From contig JAXHNF010000002.1 in the NCBI GenBank assembly GCA_034520745.1, positions 1-64,000 of the forward strand: a stretch of DNA of 64,000 nucleotides. Direction: 5' to 3'. The position numbers and the translations under genes are program-made. Position 1 is the stretch's first letter. Each line of letters starts with the position of its first letter. The stretch is from Alkalibacterium sp034520745 (GTDB lineage: Bacteria > Bacillota > Bacilli > Lactobacillales > Carnobacteriaceae_A). This document shows, in pieces, positions 46,899-56,328 of the stretch. Below the pieces are notes generated by a model. It searched no databases and was not told the DNA's origin. It saw nothing but the letters and a program-made list of their open reading frames with translations.

Positions 46899-47277
46899 CT
46901 ATTCTTTAATGATCAGATCATTAAGCTCTTTTTTGATATCTTCGATAGAAACGTCGGCCTCAAGCAGAGAAGCAGCGGTATAGGCGCTTTCTACAAAAGC
47001 GGTATCCAAGCAGGATCAAATCTTTGTCAGAAGATTCGATTGCCAGTTCAAGATTCATTTTTGCACTGCCAAGGTCATAAAAGCATAAGATGGTCTTTTC
47101 GTCGAACTGATCGATGACGGAAGAAATACGCTCGAAACTCGTTCCGGCTTCACCGTCTTCTGTTCCGCCGGCCGCTTTGACAGTTACATCTTCGGCAACC
47201 TGTCCGAGAAGAGTGACCAGTCCGTCAGCGAGATCTTTGATATGTGAAACGAGAAGGATTCCTGTTGGTTTACTCAT
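46899..47277 (-). CDS. dhaM: Dihydroxyacetone kinase phosphotransfer subunit DhaM, one frameshift
   Basis: PTS EIIA-like subunit that passes phosphate from HPr to DhaL. ATG 47277 (MSKPTGILLVSHIKDLADGL) holds the active histidine in LVSHIKDLADG; the GTEDGEAGTSFERI loop and ILCFYDLGSAKMNLELAIES are typical. Near 47015 the frame shifts; the corrected tail (DTAFVESAYTAASLLEAD, ending LNDLIIKE) stops at 46899. About 126 residues, normal. ATG overlaps the dhaL stop by eight bases. Confidence 0.85.
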
Positions 47278-47857
47278 CTGAAACACCTGCCTCGATCAGT
47301 GCAGAAAAGAGATAAGCACTCGACTGAGCACCGGGGTCCATATGACCGATGGAGCGTTTTTTAAAGTGAGAGGCATCTCCTTTGGTCGCTTCCATCTCTT
47401 TTATATTATCCAAAGCCTTATCGATCACGTCTTTTGACAAACTTCCGTCTTCTGCAGCATCGACTGCCGGTGACCAGATGTCGACCATCGTTTTTTCACC
47501 GGGCTCTCCTTTGCCGCGCTTTTTGATGCCTTCCAGACCGGCAGATAAAAGAACAGCCGGCTCACTGGAGTCTTCGGCAGCTTTGGCCATTTCAAGGAAG
47601 GCCGAACCGTACAGAGGACCGCTCGCCCCACCGATTTCGTTGACAAGTGTCATCCCCGCTTCTTTGAAGAGCGAAGACAAATCCTCATATCCTTCAGATT
47701 CGATTTTTGCCTTCAGCGCCTGTGTCCCGCGTTCCAGATTATCTCCGTGATCACCGTCTCCCAAGTCATCATCCAGTTCATTTAGATAGTCTTTATTAGC
47801 GGTGATTTTCTCGCTGAATAAACTGAGCCATCTTTTTGTATTCTCAACAGTTAACAT
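47270..47857 (-). CDS. dhaL: Dihydroxyacetone kinase ADP-binding subunit DhaL
   Basis: 195 residues from ATG 47857 behind AAAGGATGG. Binds ADP with two Mg ions via the Asp cluster in DDLGDGDHGDNLERG near residue 30; SGPLYGSAFLEMAKA and RSIGHMDPGAQSSAYL are further nucleotide contacts. Needs DhaK, which binds dihydroxyacetone, but no dhaK gene lies before it: only about 200 bp separate it from the divergent reductase gene. Either dhaK is elsewhere or this DhaL acts with another subunit. Intact. Confidence 0.85.
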   Translation of the reverse strand: MLTVENTKRWLSLFSEKITANKDYLNELDDDLGDGDHGDNLERGTQALKAKIESEGYEDLSSLFKEAGMTLVNEIGGASGPLYGSAFLEMAKAAEDSSEPAVLLSAGLEGIKKRGKGEPGEKTMVDIWSPAVDAAEDGSLSKDVIDKALDNIKEMEATKGDASHFKKRSIGHMDPGAQSSAYLFSALIEAGVSDE

Positions 47858-48116
47858 AGTAATGAACCATCCTTTCAAATAAATATGAATCAATCCGTTT
47901 TTTTAAAGCAGATGAACGTTTTCCGGCTTGCTGAAGGACTGCAGGAAAACATATGCATCTTTCAAAATAGATTGAAGAAAGTGACTTCAGCGCCGTTGGG
48001 TATACTTTAATTGTACTCGTTTTGAATGGCAACTTCTAATTATTCACTTTCTTCCGTCAGATTTGCTATAATTAGAGTGCCAAAGAAAAGAACATGTAAA
48101 GACAAGGAGACAGACG

Positions 48117-48816
48117 TTGAAAACACTGATCATTTTATCGCATCCGACTGTTGACGAATCAGGCAGTCAGCAGTTTCTGATCCATTCACTGCCTGAAGAT
48201 GAAGACATTACCCTCCACGTGCTGGAGAAGACGTACCCCGACGGCCTGATCGATGTGGAGAAAGAACAGGCACTGCTCCTGGAGCACGACCGGATTTTGT
48301 TTCAGTTTCCTTTTTACTGGTATTCCTCACCGCCGCTGCTGAAAAAATGGCAGGATGAGGTGCTGACGGATCATTTCGCTTTCGGTTACCGCGGAAACAG
48401 ACTTCACGGAAAGGAATTCGGTCTGGTATTAGTTATCGGTCTGCCGGAAAAAGACTATCAGTCAGGTGGTCAGGAGGGATTCAGCATCAGCGAGCTGACC
48501 AAGCCCTTATCAGGCGATGGCAAGGAAGACAGGCATGACCTACTTGAAGCCGCTGACGATTTTCCAGTTTCCGTATCTGTCGGAACAGGAAAAAAAGAGG
48601 CTGCTTATCCATTACCAGCAGTATCTGACACTAAAGCAGCCTATATCGTTAAAACGAAGAGAAGAATGGCTGCTCGATCAGCTCGAAAAGACGTCGCAGG
48701 AGACGTTGGAGTCAGAGGAAGCTGCATTCATTCTTGAAGCGGTCAAGGATGCTGTCGAAGACAACCGGATGGAACTCGATGAACTGCGTTTTCATATCGA
48801 CAACTATGATGTATAG
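48117..48816 (+). CDS. NAD(P)H-dependent flavoprotein oxidoreductase (YwrO-like), one frameshift
   Basis: Flavodoxin-fold quinone reductase family. TTG 48117 follows AAGGAGACAG. LIILSHPTVDESGSQQ binds the FMN phosphate; RILFQFPFYWYSSPPLLKKW and KEFGLVLVIG are the classic YwrO/KefF landmarks. Near 48505 the frame shifts and continues ARKTGMTYLKPLTIFQF to the stop at 48816, giving about 232 residues, slightly longer than the usual 180-200 because of a charged helical tail. Divergent from dhaL. Confidence 0.75.
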
Positions 48817-48834
48817 AGAAAGACGAGGAGAAGG

Positions 48835-49017
48835 ATGGAAGATAATCAGTGGTTGATGGATCAGCTGGAAAAGCTGACCGTTAAAAGTCAGGATTACAAG
48901 CAGAAAGCACTGCTTCAGGCGGCCAGGGAGCTGCTTGAAGAACAGGAAAAACGCCGGGAACAGCTTCCAGGGTGAACTGGACGGAACGCTTTGGAGCCCC
49001 GGAAATGGAATGACTAA
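48835..49017 (+). CDS. Small conserved helical protein, two compensating frameshifts
   Basis: ATG 48835 behind GAGGAGAAGG gives MEDNQWLMDQLEKLTVKSQ and a helix of about 45 residues (ALLQAARELLEEQEKRREQL). The uncorrected frame stops at 48975. Shifting near 48965 reads GELDGTLWSP, and shifting back near 48997 reads RKWND with stop at 49017, giving a 60-residue protein whose helical stalk plus ELDGTLWSPRKW tail looks coherent. I believe small Lactobacillales proteins share this tail, but no function is known. It lies 18 bases after the reductase gene. Confidence 0.45.
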
Positions 49018-49117
49018 ACATATAGATAATCAATATCAAAAATCAGTCCTAAGACCGTTACCAGATGTCGCTTTCTTTTATATACTAGTATCAAGAGAAA
49101 AAATGGAGGATGCACAT

Positions 49118-50828
49118 ATGAAAAAAAGCTGGCTGAGCGGAGTACTGTTGGGACTGCTGTTTTTTACCGCAGGCATGCAGGAGGTACACGCTGACGATAA
49201 TGAGATGATTGAAATGACCGTCTCTATGGAACTGCTTGAAAACGGGACAGGCCTCATTACAGAAGAGAGAAGAGTCGATCTGGAAAGCGGAACGGAACTC
49301 TACATCGTCTTGAATGAAGAGGATGGTCTTGAGCTCCTTGATTTTCAGGTGACCGGCCTGCTGGAAGAAGAGGAGTGGGACTCGGACCTGTCCCGGGAAG
49401 AAAAAGCCGGGAAGTACGGGGTCATAGAAACCCGTGACGGGGTCGAACTGGTCTGGGGCATTGAAGAATACGGGGAGCAGTCGTACACGCTGACTTATAC
49501 TGTTGCCAATGTCGTCAGGCAGTTGAATGACGGGCAGGCCTTGTTCTGGGACTTCAATACTTTCGGCGAGCTGGAACCTGAAAGCTTGTCCATAGAGATA
49601 AGAGGCCCTCAGCCTTTCACGACTGAGGACACGAGCCTTTATGGTTTCGGCTATGAAGGAGAAGTCGAGCTGGAAAACGGTGTGCTGCGGTCTTATTCAC
49701 AAGACGGCGTCGAAGCGGACCGTCCGGTAGCTATACTGATGCAGTTTGTCAATGAACCGTTCATCCCTTCTTACTATGAAGATCAGACTTTAGCTGAACA
49801 GCTTGAACGCGCGGAAGCTGAAACGGGCCGCGGGGGAGAGGAGGACTTCGACAGTTCCCTCCTGATCGGTTTGCTTGGAGCACTGGCGGCTGGATTTGGC
49901 GCCTTCATCTTCATGTTGTTCAAAATAGATGCCCGGAAGAAAGAACAGGGGAAAGTCCCGACGGCCGGCGAACAGCGCAGACGGAACAAAGGACTGATGT
50001 ACACCGCTATTCCGTATAAAAACGGTGAAATAACGGATATCGCCTACTTCCTTCAGCAGCTGCAGAAAGGCACGTACGAGCAGTATATTTTTGCCTATCT
50101 GCTGAAGTGGGCGAAAGAACAAACTTGTTTCGATCGATACTTCAGAAGATGCAGATGGGAAAAATCAGAAGACTGTCCTGACTTTTTCTCCTGCAGCCTT
50201 TCTTAAAAAAGAGAAAACAGTCTGAACGTCTCGGAGTTTGAACAGGAGCTGTGGGATCTTTTCCAGAATGCGTCCGGTGCCGATCATCAGTTAACAGAGT
50301 GAAGATATGACCGAGTGGGCTGAAAAGAACGGCCAGAAGCTTCAGTCACTGCAGAAACGTCTGCTGGATGAATCCGAAGCGGTCCTGATAAAAGAAGGTT
50401 ATCTGACTCAAAAGACACTGAATTTCATGAAAATGAAACTGCCTTTTATGAGCGTGACAAAAAAAGGTCAGAAGCTGTTCGATCAGCTGACGCAGTTTGA
50501 AAATCACATCAATGCTCTGAAAAAGGATCCGTCCCTATCCTACCGTCAGCTGATGGAAAAGAAAGATTTCCTCATCTGGGCAAGCCTTTACGGCAAGGAG
50601 GAAGAGGTGATCGAACAGCTGGAAGAAGTCGTTCCGAAGTGGTCAACTCAAAACGTTGAAGGCATCCCGTATTTTTACTCAGGTTACTATGGTCTCCATA
50701 TGATGACCACGAGTATGCATACAGGGCTGTCCAATGGCGGATACACCCAAACTGGCGGGACAGGCGGACCGACCTCAATCGGAGGCGGTGGCGGTGCGAT
50801 CGGAGGCGGCGGTGGCGGCGTCCGGTAA
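49118..50828 (+). CDS. DUF2207 membrane protein, about three frameshifts
   Basis: ATG 49118 (TGGAGGATGCAC upstream) starts MKKSWLSGVLLGLLFFTAGM, a signal peptide cleaved near VHA. The extracellular N-terminal domain (residues 25-250) is the beta-rich DUF2207 fold, FWDFNTFGELEPESLSIEI; a membrane helix LLIGLLGALAAGFGAFIFML follows, then a cytoplasmic helical domain (IFAYLLKWAKEQ), with frame changes near 50110, 50200 and 50300, ending KGQKLFDQLTQFENHINAL and a glycine-rich GGGGGAIGGGGGGVR tail, the family hallmark. About 565 residues. Function unknown in this family. Confidence 0.75.
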
Positions 50829-50860
50829 CAGGAATAACAGATGAATAAACAGCTGTTTAT

Positions 50861-50909
50861 AAAGCAGAAAGAGATTCGGGCATTCATACCCGGGTCTCTT
50901 TCTGCTTTT
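50861..50909 (+). terminator. Rho-independent terminator
   Basis: AAAGCAGAAAGAGATTCGGG and CCCGGGTCTCTTTCTGCTTT form a long stem with a T-run after the DUF2207 gene. Confidence 0.9.
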
Positions 50910-51042
50910 AGAAAAAAACTGTTCCATTTTCACTCGTATTTTCTAACCTTAATGATGATGAAATAATATGTTATTTATGGTATGTTTTTAGATATTAGTA
51001 TACAAGTTAGCGATTACATTGAAAGTCAAAGGAAGGTTAAAA

Positions 51043-51745
51043 ATGCAGAATATAACACTACAGGACCAGACGTATGAAAAGCTTCGTGCAAATGATCATA
51101 AAAACAGATCTTTATCCGGGACAGAAAATATCCTGAATCCAGTTCGATGGAACTGCTTAGCGTGGGTTGTACGCCGTATTCGAGAATCATTAAAGCAACT
51201 GAAAAAACAAGGTCTGATTTATACGTTCCCTCAATCCTGTACATATGTCTCGAAGATAGATATGGAAAAACACGTGTTACATTCCAGGTTTGTCAGAGAA
51301 TGTGTAGAAAAAGAAGTGATGGTTGAATTATGCGCCAATATGAATGAAAAGTCAGTCGAGCAACTGCAGAATATTTTAGACAAACAGAAAACAGAATTTG
51401 AAAAAGGAAACATATCCAGCTATCACGATTTAGATAACGACTTTCATCGCACGTGTTATGATATCGTCGGAAAAGGTCAAATCTGGAACTGGATCAGAGA
51501 GTTCAGTGTACACTTGGATCGATTCAGGTGGCTTTATTTTTAAAAACATCACATTTGACTATGATCAGATATTAGAAGAACACAAAGAACTGCTGGCGGC
51601 TCTAAAGAATAAAAAAGCAGAAGAAGTGGAGTATCTTGTGGTCAATCATATACACTTCATGATTCGTTCCCAAACAACTATTATAGATAAATATCCAGAT
51701 TTTTTTATGGAAGAAACGGTTTTAAACGTACAGGATAAAATATGA
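51043..51745 (+). pseudogene. GntR/FadR-family regulator, several frameshifts
   Basis: ATG 51043 behind GGAAGG. The winged helix is readable only across frames: TYEKLR, then MIIKTDLYPGQKISE, SMELLSVG, RESLKQLKKQGLIYTFPQS and YVSKIDMEKHVLHSRF. The all-helical FCD effector domain follows (VKEVMVELCANMNEK-like, DLDNDFHRTCYDIVGKGQIW) and after a shift near 51510 ends at 51745 with EEHKELLAALKNKKAEEVE. About 230 residues when joined. Likely regulator of the adjacent keto-deoxygluconate genes. At least three disruptions. Confidence 0.65.
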
Positions 51746-51926
51746 GAGGCTAACGTTATAAGAACGGGTCACTTATAATGGTAATTTCTTTAAAAATCTT
51801 TGAGTTGAAATAAATATTTTGTTGAAGACATACTAGTATACTTGGAAAGGTTTTTTAATTCTCTACACTGATGTACCTATGTAACTACGTCAACGAGCAG
51901 GTAAACCTTAAAGGCTGAAGTAGCTG

Positions 51927-51962
51927 TTGAGCTAACATAGAGAAAGCGTTATACTAGTATAT
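51927..51962 (+). promoter_or_regulatory. kdgA promoter overlapped by ACTAGTATA element
   Basis: TTGAGC (51927) and TATACT (51950) are 17 bases apart, 34 bases before the kdgA start. ACTAGTATAT overlaps the -10. Near-identical ATTAGTATAC (50994-51003) and ACTAGTATAC (51832-51841) flank the GntR gene, so a shared operator is possible, though part of the similarity is the -10 hexamer itself. Confidence 0.5.
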
Positions 51963-51988
51963 GAGTTGAAAGCAAATAGGAGGATATT

Positions 51989-52632
51989 ATGACTAAAAAA
52001 CATGAGATTTTATCTCAATTAAAAGAAAACTATTTATTCGCGGTGATCCGTGGACAGTCAGCTGACGATGCTACTAAAATATCAGAAGCTGTTTATGAAG
52101 GCGGGATCAAAAATATCGAAGTGACCTTTACGACTCCCCAGGCGGATGAATCGATCAAAGTGTTGGCTAAAAAAGTATGCAGGCACAGATATGGTCGCTT
52201 GGTGCCGGCACAGTGATGGATGCCATTACAGCAAGACTGGCTATCATAGCTGGGGCAGAATTCATTGTCAGCCCAAACTTTGTTCCGGAAATCTCAACAA
52301 TCTGCAACACCTATGCGGTTCCTTACCTTCCAGGCTGCGGGACTGTGACAGAGGTTGTGAACGCCATGGCGACAGGTGTGGAAGTGACTAAAGTGTTTCC
52401 GGGCGGCATTTTAGGCCCTGCGTTCATTAAAAATGTTCATGGTCCTATCCCGCACGTGGAAATGATGCCATCAGGCGGGGTAAGTCTGGATAACATGGAT
52501 CAGTGGATGGCAAACGGTGCCTGGGCAGTCGGGATCGGCAGTGCGCTGACAAAAGAAATGGAAGGCGACGATTACAGTAAAGCAACTGAGAATGCCAAGG
52601 CCTTTGTCGATAAATACACTGAATTAAAATAA
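51989..52632 (+). CDS. kdgA: 2-dehydro-3-deoxyphosphogluconate aldolase, one frameshift
   Basis: Cleaves KDPG to pyruvate and glyceraldehyde 3-phosphate. ATG 51989 behind AGGAGGATATT. Landmarks: FAVIRGQSADDA, the catalytic Glu in IKNIEVTFTTPQAD, GAGTVMDAITARLAI and the Schiff-base Lys in GVEVTKVFPGGILGPAF, then PSGGVSLDNMDQWM. A shift near 52180 separates the first 62 residues from the rest. About 214 residues, normal. Followed by the keto-deoxygluconate kinase gene, so the pair would convert KDG from uronates or related sugars into glycolysis. Confidence 0.85.
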
Positions 52633-52644
52633 GGAGTGATCAAC

Positions 52645-53588
52645 TTGCCGAAGTCATACTTGTAAGGAGAACCTATGGGCCTGTTCAGTGCCACTCAGGA
52701 GGGCTCTTTGAAAGAGGGCCATGAATTTCAGCAAATCGATTGCCGGAGCTGAATTAAATGTCTGTATCGGTCTGCCGACTAGGTCATAACGTCGAAGATG
52801 TTTCCAAGTTAGGTAAGGATCCAATAGGGGAATATATTTTAGAGGGTATAGAAAGAGAAAACATCGGGGAATCAGTAATGTATCGATATTCAAAAACCCA
52901 TTAGACGGGTCTGATGCTGAAAAATGAAGTGACTGTTGGAGATCCCGCAACAGCTTATTACAGGAAATGCAGTGCCTTTACGACGCTTCTCCGAAATGAT
53001 GTTGAAGGTATCGATTTGACAGAGGTCAAAACTCCTGCATGTGACCGGGATACCGCCGGCCGTCAGCGCTACTGTAAGAGAGGCCGTCATCTTACTTATG
53101 AAAAAAGCTAAAAAAGCAGGAACATATATTACTTTCGATCCGAATGTGCGACCTGCTCTGTGGGAAACAGAAGAAGAAATGATCCGTGCCTCAATGATCT
53201 GGCATCGCTTGCTGATGTTGTCCTGCCTGGAATCGCTGAAAGGAAACAACTGCATGGGATCGGAGAATGTTGAAGACATTGCTGAGTTTTATATTAAGAA
53301 CGGTGCGAGAGGTAGTGATCACCAAGAGCGGTGAATACGGCGCTTATATCACCGAAAGGAAAACAGTGAATATAAAAGGTTTCAAAGTAGACAAGGGTTG
53401 TCGATACAGTTGGGGCCGGGGACGGTTTTGCTGTGGGCATCATTCACGCTTACCTGAGCGGATATGACTGGTATAAAGCCGGGATTTATGCCAATGCCAT
53501 TGGGGCTCTGCAGGTACAGCATTCAGGTGATAATGAAGGTCTGCCTACCCGGGAAGAGTTAAACCGTTATATCCTGTCAAAACCGTAA
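52645..53588 (+). pseudogene. kdgK: 2-keto-3-deoxygluconate kinase (PfkB family), about eight frameshifts
   Basis: TTG 52645 follows AAGGAG, 12 bases after kdgA. Pieces in changing frames give EVILVGEPMGLFSATQEG, AGAELNVCIGL, SKLGKDPIGEYILEGIERE, an in-frame TAG in the middle, YITFDPNVRPALWETEEEMI, NGAREVVITKSGEYGAYI, the catalytic aspartate in VGAGDGFAVGI and YKAGIYANAIGALQVQ. Total span fits a ribokinase-fold kinase of about 313 residues. Roughly one disruption per 110 bases, far above the window average, so this may be real gene decay rather than only reading error. Confidence 0.7.
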
Positions 53589-53741
53589 ATTGACTTTCAA
53601 ATGATGAAGTGTAGAGTGCTTACTGCTTTGAAGATAGATATCTTTAAGCTGTCTTTCCTGTATCTAGTCAGGCGTCATTTTGGTTATCCTGCCTTCTTTT
53701 TGTTATGGTTATAGTAGAGTTAAAAATGAAGGAGCGATATT

Positions 53742-54397
53742 ATGAATGTATTGATTGTTGGAGCAAACGGTCAGATCGGTCAGCATTTAGTCGATGAGTT
53801 GAAGAATGAAGGCAAACATACACCCATCGCTTTTGTCAGAAAAGAAGAGCAGGTAGAAAAGTTCAAGGAACAAGGTGTCGAAGCACGTTTAGGTAATCTG
53901 GAAGACTCCGTTGCTGAAATCAAGGCACGTATGGACGGCATCGATGCCGTTGTCTTCACAGCGGGATCAGGCGGCAGTACAGGATACGACAAGACACTGC
54001 TGATCGACCTGGACGGTGCTGTCAAAGTCATCGAAGCAACGAAGGCCGCGGGCATCAACCGTTTTGTCATGGTCAGTGCCTTCGGAGCCGACGACCGTGA
54101 CAGACTGGAATACCGACATGAAGCCCTATTTCATTGCCAAGCACTTTGCAGACATGTGGTCTGATGGATTCCAGTCTGAACTACACTGTTGTAAGACCGG
54201 GCATGCTTGAGAACGAAGAATCGATCGGGAAAGTGAAGCTCGATGATGTCATTTTAGACAGTGACGTATTCAGTATTCCAAGAGCTGATGTCGCAAAAGT
54301 ACTGGCAGCCTCTCTTGAGAATGTAAATACCTATCATAAGTCATTCGATCTGGTAACAGGTGAAGATGCTGTAGAGGAAGCACTGAATAAACTGTAA
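53742..54397 (+). CDS. NAD(P)-binding SDR-like protein (YhfK-like), about two frameshifts
   Basis: Atypical short-chain reductase with a Rossmann fold. ATG 53742 behind AAGGAGCG. MNVLIVGANGQIGQHLVDEL is the dinucleotide loop; DAVVFTAGSGGSTGYDKTLL is the strongest YhfK landmark; VRPGMLENEESIGKVKLDD and IPRADVAKVLAASLENV follow. Frame changes near 54105 and 54155 around the MKPYFIAKHFADM helix. About 217 residues, as in Bacillus YhfK. Substrate unknown. Confidence 0.75.
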
Positions 54398-54434
54398 TCT
54401 TTTTTGGTTGTCAGATAACATTTTTCAAATAGCA

Positions 54435-54470
54435 GGGCACTGTCAGAGAAAATCGACAGTGCCTTCTTTT
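54435..54470 (+). terminator. Terminator after YhfK-like gene
   Basis: GGCACTGTC and GACAGTGCC enclose a short loop and precede TTCTTTT. Confidence 0.75.
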
Positions 54471-54496
54471 GGCTGTCGGATTATTTGCATTAAATT

Positions 54497-54511
54497 TAGT
54501 AAGCGTTTACA
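54497..54511 (+). promoter_or_regulatory. cre-like site before SDR gene
   Basis: TAGTAAGCGTTTACA matches the cre consensus WTGNAANCGNWNNCW except for one base and lies 80 bases before the SDR start; CcpA control is inferred. Confidence 0.5.
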
Positions 54512-54590
54512 ATAATGGTGAGAACAATTTCACAAGAGGAGGGTCGATGGAAAGCGTGTAAGTCAAAAATCTGATAAAGGCGGGTTATAA

Positions 54591-55371
54591 ATGACAAAAC
54601 GTTTAGAAGGTAAAGTAGCGGTCATAACAGGCGGAGCAGCAGGGATCGGAAAGGAAACAGCCAAGCTTTTCCTCAAGGAAGGCGCTAAAGTCACCATTGT
54701 TGATATCAATAAAGAAGACTTGTCCACTGCTGAAAAAGAACTCGGTGAATTCGGTGAAGTACTGAGCGTTCAGGCCGATGTGTCTGATGAAGAAGCAGTG
54801 AAAAACTACGTGGATGATGACGGTCGGTCAGTTCGGGACCATCGATGTCTTTTTCAACAACGCGGGGATCGAAGGAAAAGTGGCGCCGATCGTCGACCAT
54901 GACGTGAAAGATTTGGATAAAGTCCTGGCTGTCAATGTCCGCGGGGTCTTTTTGGGAATGAAACATGTCCTGCCGGTGATGCTGGAGAATAAAAAAGGCA
55001 GCGTCATCAATATGTCCTCAGTGGCCGGTTTCATCGGATCGCCGGGCGTATCGCCTTATGTGGCCAGCAAGCATGCCGTGATCGGGTTGACCAAATCAGT
55101 GGCTCTGGAAACAGCTGCCCAAGGGATCCGCGTCAATTCAGTGCATCCTTCGCCTGTCAATACACGCATGATGCGTTCACTGGAGCAGGGATTCGATCCT
55201 GAAAATGCAGAAGCAGTCAAGGAATCGCTGGAAAAAGACATTCCGATGCAGCGCTGACGGTGAATCCAGATGACATAGCCAAACTTACGTTGTTCTGTAG
55301 CCTCGGACGATTCAGCCTTTATTACGGGATCACAGTACCGTGTTGACGGACGGTACGGCGGTGAGAAATAA
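54591..55371 (+). CDS. SDR-family oxidoreductase, several frameshifts
   Basis: ATG 54591; opens MTKRLEGKVAVITGGAAGIG (cofactor loop) and ADVSDEEAV; after a shift near 54820 gives GTIDVFFNNAGIEGKVAPI, NMSSVAGFIG (catalytic Ser) and SPYVASKHAVIGLTKSVALE (Tyr-x-x-x-Lys). Beyond 55245 the tail is readable only across shifts: NPDDIAKLTLF, then TGSQYRVDG, stopping near 55371. About 255 residues in total, normal for classical SDRs, at least three disruptions. Substrate unknown; a cre-like site upstream suggests catabolite control. Confidence 0.75.
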
Positions 55372-55860
55372 CTGGACGAGTTAGACGAGTAGTGGGAAAA
55401 ACGCTCAGCTCCCGTATCTTCGATTTCTGAACGCTCACCCTATCTGATAGTAAACTCTGAGCGAGCAAGCGTACAATTCGTAGATTATCGCGCATTATTG
55501 TGTTGCACTGTGGGTGACGCCCAGCTACGGATACAGCTGTAAATGGCTAGAGCCATAACAGCTACGAAAAAATGGATGACGGGGCTGCTTTCTGGATTAG
55601 GTTTAAGAAAAAAATAGTCATAAGCACCGAAGAGGCTGGGGACTGCATCTGTCTGAGCCTCTTCGTTTTAACAGACTCTTCTAATTCGGTTTTCAGTATA
55701 TTTCGGTTGTCTTCAAAACAGCATGGCATACTACCTGCCTGCTTTTTCTGCATCAATGCCGCAAGTTCGTGCTTGCGTTCGGTATGGTCAGAGTGGGGCG
55801 GTATCTGTTAAAGATCAAAAATTCAGTAGTTATTTATCTTTCAATGAAATAATGACTGTT
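55372..55860. other. Non-coding interval between SDR gene and array E
   Basis: No convincing gene. It contains small inverted repeats around CGCTCAG/CTGAGCG (55405-55465) and AGCTACGG/AGCTACG (55525-55567), then one strong hairpin at 55627-55676. The open frame at 55572-55811 runs through that hairpin and lacks a binding site, so it is not called. The interval may hold decayed repeats of the same type as array E or a small RNA. Confidence 0.4.
55627..55676 (+). terminator. Isolated hairpin with T-rich end
   Basis: CGAAGAGGCT and AGCCTCTTCG form a ten-pair stem followed by TTTTAAC, 255 bases past the SDR stop. It could end the SDR transcript or a short untranslated RNA. Confidence 0.5.
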
Positions 55861-55864
55861 AATT

Positions 55865-56165
55865 AAGTAAGCTTCGGTACTTAGGGAACAGATTTTTGGT
55901 GGAACTTACCGAAATTAAGGAACTTCGGTAAGTTCCGCGATCAAGATCGACTGCTTAACTGTCGAAGATGACTATGGGTTCGACACTTAGAAAATGACAT
56001 ATTGTTTTTAACTACCGAAGAAAGCCGAATTCGGTAGCTTAGGACGGTGATCGTCTTTAAGTGCTCGAACCTAGCCAAACTTAGACAGTCAAGGAGACAC
56101 CGACGCCTTCCTCAAAAGTGTCGAACATGTTCCCAATTCGGTAGATTTAAACGTCGTAAGCCCTG
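55865..56165. repeat. Array E: 50-56-bp units with TACCGAA/TTCGGTA and GTCGAA/TTCGAC hairpins
   Basis: Unit starts near 55907 (TACCGAA), 55960 (TGTCGAA), 56013 (TACCGAA), 56063 (CTCGAA) and 56119 (TGTCGAA), spacings 53, 53, 50 and 56. Closing arms are TTCGGTAAG (55924), TTCGAC (55979), TTCGGTAG (56030) and TTCGGTAG (56137). Same words and the same alternation of TACCGAA and GTCGAA units as array D at 26 kb, with different linkers. Here the flanking genes are co-directional. No coding potential. Confidence 0.75.
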
Positions 56166-56328
56166 CAAACTGCCTAACGCCCTAAATCATCACCCGATTG
56201 AAACTAGAACTTTTTTCCCAGACTCGTCACTTTTGAATGAATAGTCAATAATGAAGGCATGATGGCAATACTGTAGGTGCATTTGAATCCGCAGAGATGC
56301 ACTGAATTTTTAAAGGAGAGAATACAAA

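Noticed and set aside
55572..55811. 79-residue frame starting MDDGAAFWIRFKKK
   Set aside because: It runs through a strong hairpin, has no binding site and matches no known pattern.
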